Below, in pieces: positions 10,973 to 23,200 of a DNA stretch of 64,000 nt; positions within the stretch are counted from its first letter, which is position 1; every line of letters begins with the position of its first letter. Under the pieces are notes generated by a model, which did no database searches, was not told the origin of the DNA, and saw only the letters and a list, made by a program, of their open reading frames with translations. The position numbers and the translations under genes were made by a program. This DNA comes from Mytilisepta virgata (lineage: Eukaryota; Mollusca; Bivalvia; Mytilida; Mytilidae), in contig CM051512.1 in assembly GCA_028015205.1 (NCBI GenBank), forward strand, positions 24,273,139 to 24,337,138, read 5' to 3'.

Positions 10973-11723
10973 GGACATCTTCATTGGTCTCCTGGTAGCA
11001 TGCTTGTCTCAATTGACGGGGTAAGATCCTCAGCTGGGTCAAAACTGATTTTCGGATTTTCCGCTGAGTAAAAACTGGTGGGCTTGAATTCAGGGTAACA
11101 GTCCTGGTGAGGTCCTCCTGCAGACTGTTACCTGGTGAGCTAGCACATTAAAATATGGCTCAGTGTGTTGATCAAGACGAGGGAGAAATTATATTTACAT
11201 ATATTTATAATTAGCATGAGGATTGAACATGTGATTGTGTGTATAAATCCAACTTGTCTTAAGTTGGACTATCAGAGTTGAAGTGGCCATGAAAATTGTT
11301 TTCGATGAAACACGATATCCAGATAAAAAAAAAATGAAAAGGCTGTGACTCTTGTAAAATGAAATTGGTAAATTGTGCGCATGTTCAGATCATGCACAAA
11401 ACTGATACTAAAATGTGTGAACAAAATCCAAAGATGAATAAATAATACTAGCTTACACAAGATATTCAGACAACTGAATGAAAAGGGCTATAACTCTTGC
11501 AAACATGAATCAACCATAAAATGTGTAAAATATGGGCACATCAAAAAAAAAATTAACAAATCTGTCACAAGATGAATGAATACTTGCTTACACAAGATAT
11601 GAAAAGGGCTATAACTCTTCCAAAAATCAATCAATTATAGAACCAGTATAATACACACATATTCAGGTCATATCTGACTATCAAACGAAAAATGAACAAA
11701 ATATGCCAAAAGAAGAATGGCTA
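10973..11723. other. Intergenic with diffuse internal repeats
   Basis: At 11280-11720 a phrase built on GGCTATAACTCTTGCAAA and GATGAATGAATA..CTTACACAAGATAT recurs three or four times in diverged form, so this is an old tandem repeat. Near 10983-11150 a GGTAGCATGCTTGTCTCA stretch resembles a decayed tRNA-derived SINE, too degenerate to call. Confidence 0.5.
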
Positions 11724-11912
11724 AGGGCTATTCCAGAAAAAATGGTATGGGGGGTTGGAAGGCATTTTTTTTCAGCACCCACTACCCATACAATTTAAAA
11801 TAAAATTTCCTTATGCTTCCCTTAGAATTTTTTTCCAGACCCCCGACCACCCATACAATTTTATATAAAGTGCCTTCCAAACCCCCCATACATTTTTTTC
11901 TGGAATAGCCCT
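11724..11912. mobile_element. Short palindromic MITE (GGGCTATTCCA group), second copy
   Basis: AGGGCTATTCCAGAAAAAAT with a GGGGGGTTGGAAGG stretch on the left, facing its inverse CCTTCCAAACCCCCC and TTTTTTCTGGAATAGCCCT on the right. About 189 bp and non-coding. It shares the terminal GGGCTATTCCA with 10781-10972, but the interior differs. Confidence 0.83.
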
Positions 11913-11962
11913 AATTATGAACATTAGACAGGACGAACAGACGAATATTCTGATGTGGGATC

Positions 11963-11986
11963 GGGGGGGGGGGGGGGGGGGGGGGG
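11963..11986. repeat. G24 homopolymer
   Basis: 24 consecutive G residues 50 bp beyond the second palindromic MITE. It could form a G-quadruplex, and its length is also where assembly or sequencing error is most likely. Confidence 0.9.
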
Positions 11987-12587
11987 ATAAAAATCATACA
12001 TATTAATAGAATCTTTTTATTTTTTGACTTGCAGTAAAATATGATGTATAAATAACAAAAGCAAATACATACGAAGATAAAACATCTATCCTTAACATCT
12101 TCATTCGAACACTTTATTTCAATATACAACTCTCATTACATAAAATGGCAGAACAAGCTATTTTCTTTATATTGAATTAATGAAAAATTTGAATTTTAAA
12201 AATTAAACTTAATTACCTATATTTAAATGAATTTTCAAGAATTCTTTTCCAGATTTCCAAAATTTGACTTTCAAATGTTCAAAGTGAAAAGAGGCAACTC
12301 TTCATTCATTTGTGACTATCTACTTTTAGGCGACATTGCCAATTTAAAGCAGGCTACAAAGCCAAAATAAGTTAACAATCAGCATTTCAAAAATGTAACA
12401 ATGTGTTGATAATAAATATGAAAATTACAAGGAAGCAGGAGTTATCTCCCATGTAATGTTTCCTGCAAATTGTCAAAAATAATTCTTAATCACTGAAATA
12501 TGAATATGGATCTAAATGTATTTGTATGAAAAATATACATTTGTAAGCTTTCTATAATAATCACAAAAATACACGGATGACTTTAAA

Positions 12588-13230
12588 TTTCTGACAGGCT
12601 GTACATTATAGATTTTAAATTTTACATGTAAATATACTGTAGGCTTTTTACTTGACGTTTGTCATTTAGTGAAGGGTAAACTTCATTAAATTAAAACACA
12701 AAATAGGAGTTGAAGCTATATGTTTAGCATTGATTAGCAGTTGACCATTAAAAGATACTTATCTTAACAAAGTATGTTTCAAATTTTAACAAGATATATT
12801 GAGCACATCGAAGTCTACACGATTTTTAATTTACCCAAAAATTGTTAATTTTGTGATTTTCGTGCACATTTGATTTTTTTACGGACAAGGCGACATAACT
12901 CCAGCACAACATCTGACTTTAATACGGTAACAGTATAGACATGATAGAGGAGCCTAAGGAAATTTCAGTCTAGTGAGTCTTTTTAGCAACTTCAAACTTT
13001 GATCACAGATACAAAGAACTTGACAATATTTTGTATTAAACCATTTTTCACCATTTTTGTAAGGATGATTTAAGTTTTTTAGAATAATTATGAATATTTA
13101 CCCTGGAAACAATAAGAAAAATGTGTTCATGTACTTATTAATAAAGTTTCATTTTTTTAAGTAGAAAGGCTATATACTGTACTTGTAAAATTGAAAATCT
13201 ATAATGTACAGCCTGTCAGAAATTCATACA
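12588..13230. mobile_element. Older palindromic element interrupted by MITE copy 3
   Basis: Left arm 12588-12630 (AATTTCTGACAGGCTGTACA, then TTATAGATTTT) and right arm about 13182-13226 are near-perfect reverse complements. MITE copy 3 sits between them. Without the insert the element would be a palindrome of roughly 110 bp. Confidence 0.78.
12640..13172 (+). mobile_element. ~530-bp MITE family, copy 3
   Basis: Same orientation as copy 2 and nearly identical to it (a few substitutions and a 3-bp insertion). Termini TAGGCTTTTTACTTGACG and AAGTAGAAAGGCTA. Target duplication TATACTG (12633-12639 and 13173-13179). Inserted near the centre of an older palindrome. Confidence 0.88.
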
Positions 13231-14186
13231 TGTATGTATAACATTTATATGTAGTACTTTTTTATTGCCAATTTAAAAAAAATACGAAAAACCTGTTATT
13301 TATGACAATGGTGATTTTATTATTTAAGAAATTTTAATGATTAACAATGACTAGTATTTGAATACAATTCTAGTTGAACTTTGGGTGTATCAATACTCAT
13401 GGGTTCACTTGTTACAGTGTAGAATTAGTTTTGAATGAAAGAAGATTTCAGTCAAGAGTTTGAATTTGAGATAACCATGGTCTATAACAAATTTGAGTTT
13501 GAGCAAATCAAATTTAACTGTACATTATGCATTTCATAGAGATCATCTCTTCACCAAAGAATGTGAAAAATTTGTAAAAAAGATTCTTCTCTGCCACTCT
13601 TCTTTCTTTTTGCTTTTTGTTCAGTTTTATATTCCCTCTATGCAAATTAAATTAATATTTGATTGTTTTTTTTTCCTTTTTTTAAAAATTGAAAAAGAAA
13701 GTGAACGGAGGATAAAATTTTCACCAAATGTAGGTACCCATATATCTTAATTTTTATATTAAGTTTACCATGGTTCTTTAATTTGTTTTCAAAATATCCT
13801 GAATTTTTTTTATTTACATCCACATTTTGTAAATAAGTTGGTTTTTCCTATTCACAATTAGGAAGGGTTCAACAAAGTTAAAAAAAATAAGAAGCTACAA
13901 TGTTTTGTTTACCCTAGCAAGAACACTGTTAAAGCTACAAAATTTGTCTATGTCTTACTAACAAATTCAAACATTTATCCATTTCACTATAATAAGCAAT
14001 AGACAATGAAACAGAAATGGTCAAATTTACATCTGCTTACAGACAATGTCAATCTTAAAGCTCAAACCACGACAACATTCGCACTTATCATATGTAAATA
14101 ATTGTAACGATATAACAGTTCCAAGAATGGCATAAGCTATCATACAGAATCACAGACATTTTCCAGCACTGCTAATATATGTGTTG
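13231..14186. other. Intergenic / 3' flank of the UBA-PTH2 gene
   Basis: Lies downstream of the minus-strand stop at 14187. TTTATT (AATAAA on the minus strand) occurs near 13800 and could serve 3'-end formation; this is a guess. A plus-strand ORF at 13493-13750 has no family resemblance. Confidence 0.45.
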
Positions 14187-14273
14187 TCATAGCAACTTCA
14201 AACTTCCTGTGACTGAATCCACTTGATCAATTTTTCCCATAAGTCCTAACACTGTGATAGATCCAGGTTCAAT
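14187..14273 (-). CDS. UBA-PTH2 exon 5 (last)
   Basis: Read on the minus strand, acceptor TTTTCAG, then [20 protein letters not shown] and VTGSLKLL followed by TGA (14189-14187). This is the canonical PTH2 C-terminal motif, in the phase (0) left by exon 4. Confidence 0.9.
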   Translation of the reverse strand: MEPGSITVLGLMGKIDQVDSVTGSLKLL

Positions 14274-17200
14274 CTGAAAAGGAGATAATTGTTAAATTTG
14301 TCAGTATGAGTTATTAAACCATCTTAGAATAGAGAATGGAAACGAGGAATGTGTCAAAGAGACAACAACCCGACCAAAGAGCAGAAAACAGCTCAAGGCT
14401 ACCAGTGGGTCTTCAACGCAGTGAGAAATGTTTAGAATTTTTTTTTGCCGGATGATCACCACTGAGGCAGGAGACAATTTACATTTATTTCCCTTTTTAT
14501 AGGGACATATGAAAATTTGTTCACTTGCTGAAATCACATTTCCCCGAGGGCATCGCCATTTTACTATAAAGTGTTAAAGTTCAAAAATTTAGAAAAAGCA
14601 AAAATATTTTTTTTAATTTGATATGGCTGATAATCTGTGATCCAGAATGTAATTCTCTCCGTCCAAGCAGCTTTCCTCCGGATGTATACTATGGTCAAGG
14701 AGAAAGAGTACAGAGGGGAATCAATGCTTTATTTTCCCTTATGTCAAATGAAAATAAAAATTAATGGACAAAGTTCAATTTAAGATATTTTTCAGTACTA
14801 TTACTCCTTTTAATAATTTGTACATATTTTAAAGAAAGTACATGTATATCATACTTGATCAAACTACAATCTATTTAAATTGAGTTAAAAGTTAAAATAA
14901 GTATGACAAGGTCACTTCCATCACGGCTATTTATGTACAATAGAAAGACATATTTGTTGTCATGGAATAACATGCTGTTGGCATGGCCAATGATGCAAGC
15001 ACAGCAATAGTCTTTTCCAGAAACTTTCTGGTATCACGATTCTGACTCTAAAATTATAACATGAAGCAAGTTATTTCCCTTACTTTACTTACGTCCGTTT
15101 CCCGCTAACAAAATTTTTTCTAGCCTTAGTGTGTAGCACAATATGGCTGCCCCCCAAAAAAACAAAGACTTTTCTAAATGACCCATATGTAGAAAATGCA
15201 TATGCTCCTATAGCGTTCGTTATAAACAATAATGACATTAAGATTTGAATAAGAATTTCCTCATTCCAAGAGTAGGAATCACGTTATGCACTAGATTAAA
15301 CATGGCGTCTACAAAGAAGAGTAGGTTTGCCGTACCTTGGGTTATATTTGAAGTGAAGCTAGCCAAGTGAACTATATTTTATCAGAGGACCAGTTTTTAT
15401 GGCTGTAGGACATTTTTTGTATTTTGTTGATTATGTGACCATCCTCTAATAAGGGTAATGATATCATAAAAACATCAGAACATTTATATCTACAATATTT
15501 AAATAAAAGCCTTAAAATTACAATGTAAACATATGACGGTTAGTTTTAAAATTTTCAGAGAATATCTTCAGAGTTTTGAAGGAGTAATGATTTAACGATT
15601 CTGTGCAAAAAATATATCTGGTTGGCTTAAGAAAATTTGGAAGCTCTTCACTTACAGTCCATGAATATATATGTAACAAATTGCTTTTTTGTCTGCATTG
15701 TCATAAAAGGATTATAATGTCAGCATGTTTGTTATCCTACCTGTGTTCGACCAGCATCTTGTACGAGATAATTAGGTAAATCCATTGTATTGGCTTTTGC
15801 TGCTAAATCTAATAATTGTGAGGTGTTCTCTCCCTTTACCACAATTTTTGTTTCCCTGTAGAACACAAATAAATATTTAAATAGAACAAGAACAATTTGA
15901 CATTTATTACCTCCCCTGATTTGTAACTTTGGCTATATCTCTATTATTATATTGCTAGAAACCTGTGATCGATCATGTGCGCTCTACCCACAGAGCTGAC
16001 AAGTGTATTCCAATGTGGCAGGTAGGGGAGGCCATCTTAAGGGGGGTGTTGTTACGTCATAATATGAAAAGCCCAACAGAATGCCATGCTCCTTGCACTC
16101 ATAAGCCTCCTACTGTAGTTTTTGAAAAAAGAGTAGGCCAGTGGCTAATTGAGACGGCTAAATTACCCAACCATCCATCCTTTTACAGTGAGTCAAAATT
16201 TGTGTCTCTGATAAATTGTTGAACTGGTTCTGGTCCTGAATAACCACAGGATACTTGCCACTGGACATTAAGCAGACAACAATCAATCAATCAATCATTA
16301 TATTTTTTATTAAAATGTGTGATATATATAGAATAATACATGGCAAAATATGTATCGCATGCTGTATCACCACGAGGAACCAATATCAGTCCCGAGGGAA
16401 TTATTGGAATGTGTGATATACACATGTATGCAGAATTATTCAGTAAAAGTGTATAAAACTTTTTGTAACAAGCAACATGATATCAATGTACCCCTTTACA
16501 ATTAATAATGTAATAAATTAGGTAAATTTGTCAACTAGAACACATTTGTATGTAAAGTATTTACATGTAGTTAGAAATCAGGGGAGGTAATTGATAAATG
16601 TTTAACTGGAAAATGGACATCTACAAATATTACACAACATCAGACAGATTTAGACATGTAGTTCTTCATTAAAATACAAAGTCTATCAATGAGATGAGGG
16701 AAAGTTTAAAAATTCTGTTTTTTTAAGGAGGGAAGTGATCAATTTGAAGCACTAAACTTTTTAACAATATCTGAATATTTATGCTTCTTGAAATTTGGTT
16801 TATAAAATGTTCTCATCGATAATGGAAAGGTTATAAATGCATATTACAAATCGTTTAATACTTTTGTTTTTCTTAAGCACTGGTGTTGTCCTCTCAACTT
16901 TATGGAAAGGTAGCATATTCTGACTCCTCAAACAAAAAGAAATTGTTTTCCTTTAAAATATAATAAAACAATGCATTTATCAATGATTGCTAAATTTACT
17001 ATAACTTACCCAAACTGTTCCCAAGACATTAGCATCTGTCCATATTTCTGTGGATTTTCCAATAATACCCGATGTAATCCTAATGCTGCATGAGCCACTT
17101 GTGCCGCTACTTTTCCGACACCCATACTAAATTCGCAATTTACGACAAAAACCATTTTGTTAAAATCAACTTCATCTGGGATGTAGTCTTCTTCGCTGTC

Positions 17201-20200
17201 ATCTGAATCTTCTGCTTCTGCCTAAAAAAATTATTATTACTACTGATATTCGCTTTGTTTGTTTGTTCAGTTTGGGTTTTATGCTGTTCGCCGCATATTT
17301 GGCTATTTAGCTGCGGCCAGTTTTTATTGGTGGAGGAAGCCGGCGTACCCGGAAAGAACCACCGATCTTCGGTAGGAAAATTGGCAATCCTTGTCAATTT
17401 AGATCAGAGTGGAACAGATATTCACTTTGAGAATGATAATCATGATAAGTCTTTTTACAACATACACTATAAAACATTTTTGTAATATAAATTTTCAAAG
17501 TTTGTTATTTTTGTTTATAAAAGTTTTACCCCCTCCCACTCCCCCCTTGCAGCAGTCCATTTTTAACCGTGAAGAAAGCCAGAGTAAAAGGAGAAAACTG
17601 CTGATCAAGGTCGATTTTTGACAGGTGTACAGTAATTATAATTAAGCGTAATACAGGCAGTAAGAAAGTAATTACAGACATCAACACCTTTGCAATTTAC
17701 CGTATTGACATATTAATTGCTGTAAAAACAGTCAGCAAAGATCAGTCAACCATCAAGAGGAAATGACAACAATCAGGTCACTGTTCTGTCAAACTTTGAT
17801 ATTTTGGTGTCGCAACTTTTCAATACATCTTTTTATTAAAAAATTGAAATTTTGGATTTCTATTTGACCCTTTCCATAACAAAAAAAATAAAAAATTCCC
17901 CACTCATATCTAGAATGCTTTCCAGAGCCTTGTTTAACTTACTAGTTTATATCACTAGCCTGTATCCCTAAATATTAATTCCAAGTGTCAAATTGATTGT
18001 TAAATAATATAAAACTAGAGGTACTGTTGTCACAGGAGTCCAGCATGCTGGACTGTTTTAGCACGCTAAAACTGATGTCTCCCCTTCCATACCCATAGTT
18101 TTTTTAACATTTTTTAGGGATCATCAAGGTGGCAAATTAAGAGCTATGGTACATAATACATGTAGTTACCTACAGATATGTGCTTCAACAAGGAATGAAT
18201 AAGGTAATATATAGTTTTGGGGAAGGGATCTGAACCATTTTTAAGATAAATTAAGGTTTCTGGTCTTGAGGGGTAGGGGATGACCCCCGGGGCTCAGATG
18301 TATACTGCATTCAACTTGTCTTGTTATCATGAATAATAAAATATATGGTTTAAGGGTGGGGATTTCAACCCTTTCCAAGATAATGTAGGCTAGGGGGTGG
18401 GGACTGACCCCCAGGGACCCAAATGTGGTACTCTGCACTCCGCCTTGACCTGATGCATATACCTTCCAAATATCATGAGGCTAGCTCAAGAAACAAAAAA
18501 GTTATGTTCCGGACAAAAAATTTGATTAGAAGAGGAAGAAGAACACTATTGGGTTGGGATCTCAATGGTTTTCAGAATATTTAGTATTTTATCATTTGAG
18601 GGGGTGGGGCATGACCCCCCTCAGACCCCCCTATGGTACCAAATGATTTGTCTTATCATAAGGAGTAATAATATATATGGTTATAGGGTGGGGATCACAA
18701 TGGTTTTCAAAATAATAAGTATTTTATCATTAAAGGGGGTGGGGCATGACCCCCCCTCAGACCCCCTATGGTACCAAATGATTCGTCTTATCATAAGGAG
18801 TAATAATATATATGGTTATAGGGTGGGGATCTCAATGGTTTTCAGAATAATAAGTATTTTGTCATTTAAGGGGGTGGGGCATGACCCCCCCCTCAGACCC
18901 CCTATGGTACCAAATGATTCGTCTTATCATAAGCAGTAATAATATATATGGTTATAGGGTGGGGATCTCAATGGTTTTCAGAATAATAAGTATTTTGTCA
19001 TTTAAGGGGGTGGGGCATGACCCCCCCCCCCCCCCCCTCAGACCCCCTATGGTACCAAATGATTCGTCTTATCATAAGGAGTAATAATATATATAGTTAT
19101 AGGGTGGGGATCTCAATGGTTTTCAGAATAATAAGTATTTTGTCATTTGAGGGGGTGGGGCATGACCCCCCCCTCAGACCCCCTATGGTACCAAATGATT
19201 CGTCTTATCATAAAGAGTAATAATATATATGGTTATTGGTTGGGGATCTCAATGGTTTTCAGAATATTTAGTATTTTATCATTTGAAGGGGTGGGGCATG
19301 ACCCCCCTCAGACCCCACTATGGTACCAAATGATTTGTCTTATCATAAGGAGTAATAATATATATGGTTATAGGGTGGTGATCTCAATGGTTTTCAGAAT
19401 ATTTAGTATTTTATCGTTTGAGGGGGTGGGGCATGACCCCCCCTCAGACCCCCCTATGGTACCAAATGATTCGTCTTATCATAAGGAGTAATAATATATA
19501 TGGTTATAGGGTGGGGATCTCAATGGTTTTCAGAATATTTAGTATTTTATCATTTGAGGGGGTGGGGCATGACCCCCCTCAGACCCCACTATGGTACCAA
19601 ATGATTTGTCTTATCATAAGGAGTAATAATATATATGGTTATAGGGTGGGGATCTCAATGGTTTTCAGAATATTTAGTATTTTATCGTTTGAGGGGGTGG
19701 GGCATGACCCCCCTCAGACCAACCTATGGTACCAAATGATTCGTCTTATCATAAGGAGTAATAATATATATGGTTATAGGGTGGGGATCTCAATGGTTTT
19801 CAGAATATTTAGTATTTTATCATTTGAGGGGGTGGGGCATGACCCCCCTCAGACCCCCCTATGGTACCAAATGATTTGTCTTATCATAAGGAGTAATAAT
19901 ATATATGGTTATAGGGTGGGGATCTCAATGGTTTTCAGAATATTTAGTATTTTATCGTTTGAGGGGGTGGGGCATGACCCCCCTCAGACCCCCCTATGGT
20001 ACCAAATGATTTGTCTTATCATAAGGAGTAATAATATATATGGTTATAGGGTGGGGATCACAATGGTTTTCAAAATATTAAGTATTTTGTTATTTTAGCC
20101 TACATTTTACAGGCTAGGGGGTGGGGACTGACCCCCAGGGACCCAAATGTGGTACTCTGCACTCCGCCTTGACCTGATGCATATACCTTCCAAATATCAT

Positions 20201-23200
20201 GAGGCTAGCTCAAGAAACAAAAAAGTTATGTTCCGGACAAAAAATTTGATAAGAGGAAGAAGAACTAGGTATGATTGTGATCGCAAGCGAGTCACAAGAT
20301 GTCTCCCAAACCCCCATTGCCACTATCTAGAGCTTATCAGTAACCCCCTAAATTCCCTTTTGCTCTATTCACCTACAAAATTTCAGAATCCTACCCACCT
20401 AGGTTACAGAGATATCGCAATGTCCTATATAATGACCTTTTCCTGTTTCCATGGAAACAGCGGCCATTTTGATTTTTTTTAAGCCCTTTGCAATCGCCAT
20501 CATTTAAAACCCCTAAATATCAATTTTCATTGAAATCGAAGCACTTCGAAAGAATTTCGAATTTTGGGCCCGAAAAATCACATTTTCGTAAATAACACGA
20601 AAACCGTAAATATCGCTTCAAATTTTTTTTTCATATAATTAAAGAGCACCTTTTGCTCTATTCACCTACAAAATTTCAGAATCCTACCCACCTAGGTTAC
20701 TGACATAAAGCAATGTCTCCTATATAATGACCTTTTTCTGTTTCCACGGAAACGGCGGCCATTTTGAAAATTTTAAAAGTCGTTTGCAAAACTTCAGGTC
20801 ACCCTTAACATATTCCCAAAGTTTCATATTGATTGGACATTGCATCTTTGAGAAACGTCGCGGACAACATTGAACGGAAAGAAAAAGGAAAGAAGAAGAA
20901 GAAGAAGAAGAAGAAGAAGAAGAAGAAGAAGAAGAAGAATAATAATAATAAGAAACCGGACAAAAACAATATGTCTCCCAAAACTTTGTTTGGGAGACAT
21001 AATAACTAGAATTGCAATTGCGAGCAATAGCAGATGTCGCCCCTGGCAGCCATCTTGAAAATGGCGGCCATTTCGAAAAAAAAGTATTGATTGCACACCT
21101 TCACATAGTGATCTAACTTTCTGCCAAGTTTCATTCAATTCTATCACGGCATCTCCGAGAACTAAGGCGGACAAAAATCATTGGAAAGAAAGAATAATAA
21201 CTAGAATTGCAATTGCGAGCAATAGCAGATGTCGCCCCTGGCAGCCATCTTGAAAATGGCGGCCATTTCGAAAAAAAAAGTATTGATTGCACACCTTCAC
21301 ATAGTGATCTTACTTTCTGCCAAGTTTCATTCAATTCTATCCATGTTAAGTTTTTCGCCATTTTAACATCATTTTTCAAAATGGCCGTCAAACGTCTCCA
21401 ACCGATCGCCATTTTTTTTCATCAGTTTGTTCTTCTAATTGTACTTTACAAACCTACGAAGTTTAATGAAATTCTATGGTACAGTTTTTGAGATATAAAC
21501 GTTTTAAATTTTCGGAGGGTACCGATCTTTGAATGGCGGCCATCTTGAAAATGGCGGCCATTTTGAAAAAAAAAGTATTGATTGCACATCTTCACATAGT
21601 GATCTTACTTTCTGCCAAGTTTCATTCAATTCTATCCAGGCATCTCCGAGAACTAAGCCGGACAAAAATCATTGGAAAGAAAGAAAGAAAGAAAGAAAGA
21701 AAGAATAATAACTAGAATTGCAATTGCGAGCAATAGCAGATGTCGCCCCTGGCAGCCATCTTGAAAATGGCGGCCATTTCGAAAAAAAAGTATTGATTGC
21801 ACACCTTCACATAGTGATCTTACTTTCTGCCAAGTTTCATTCAATTCTATCCATGTTAAGTTTTTCGCCATTTTAACATCATTTTTCAAAATGGCCGCCA
21901 AACGTCTCCAACCGATCGCCATTTTTTTTCATCAGTTTGTTCTTCTAATTGTACTTTACAAACCTACGAAGTTTAATGAAATTCTATGGTACAGTTTTTG
22001 AGATATAAACGTTTTAAATTTTCGGAGGGTACCGATCTTTGAATGGCGGCCATCTTGAAAATGGCGGCCATTTCGAAAAAAAAAGTATTGATTGCACATC
22101 TTCACATAGTGATCTTACTTTCTGCCAAGTTTCATTCAATTCTATCCAGGCATCTCCGAGAACTAAGCCGGACAAAAATCATTGGAAAGAAAGAAAGAAA
22201 GAATAATAATAACTAGAATTGCAATTGCGAGCAATAGCAGATGTCGCCCCTGGCAGCCATCTAGAAAATGGCGGCCATTTCGAAAAAAAAAGTATTGATT
22301 GCACACCTTCACATAGTGATCTTACTTTCTGCCAAGTTTCATTCAATTCTATCCATGTTAAGTTTTTCGCCATTTTAACATCATTTTTCAAAATGGCCGC
22401 CAAACGTCTCCAACCGATCGCCATTTTTTTTCATCAGTTTGTTCTTCTAATTGTACTTTACAAACATACGAAGTTTAATGAAATTCTATGGTACAGTTTT
22501 TGAGATATAAACGTTTTAAATTTTCGGAGGGTACCGATCTTTCAATGGCGGCCATCTTGAAAATGGCGGCCATTTCGAAAAAAAAAGTATTGATTGCACA
22601 CCTTCACATAGTGATCTTACTTTCTGCCAAGTTTCATTCAATTCTATCCAGGCATCTCCGAGAACTAAGCCGGACAAAAATCATTGGAAAGAAAGAATAA
22701 TAACTAGAATTGCAATTGCGAGCAATAGCAGATGTCGCCCCTGGCAGCCATCTTGAAAATGGCGGCCATTTTGAAAAAAAAAGTACTGATTGCACACCTT
22801 CACATAGTGATCTTACTTTCTGCCAAGTTTCATTCAATTCTATCGATGTTAAGTTTTTCGCCATTTTAACATCATTTTTCAAAATGGCCGCCAAACGTCT
22901 CCAACCGATCGCCATTTTTTTTCATGAGTTTGTTCTTCTAATTGTACTTTACAAACATACGAAGTTTAATGAAATTCTATGGTACAGTTTTTGAGATATA
23001 AACGTTTTAAATTTTCGGAGGGTACCGATCTTTGAATGGCGGCCATCTTGAAAATGGCGGCCATTTGGGAAAAAAAAGTATTGATTGCACACCTTCACAT
23101 AGTGATCTTACTTTCTGCCAAGTTTCATTCAATTCTATCCAGGCATCTCCGAGAACTAAGCCGGACAAAAATCATTGGAAAGAAAGAAAGAAAGAAAGAA

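Larger units (their letters stand above)
18200..20110 (+). repeat. 135-136 bp satellite array in the PTH2 gene's large intron
   Basis: About 12 well-conserved units plus two diverged ones at the left edge. Each contains TAGGGTGGGGATCTCAATGG, TTTTCAGAATATTTAGTATT, a self-complementary core GGGGGTGGGGCATGACCCCC, TATGGTACCAAATGATTYGT and TCATAAGGAGTAATAATATA. Spacing between neighbouring units is 136 bp on the left and exactly 135 bp over the last units, which opens a long chance reading frame (19418-20098). Confidence 0.95.

Noticed and set aside
19418..20098. 226-codon ORF of 45-residue repeats, plus shorter ORFs at 18565-19491
   Set aside because: It is open only because satellite units there are exactly 135 bp. 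Neighbouring 136-bp units break it, the composition mirrors the DNA repeat, and it lies antisense within an intron.
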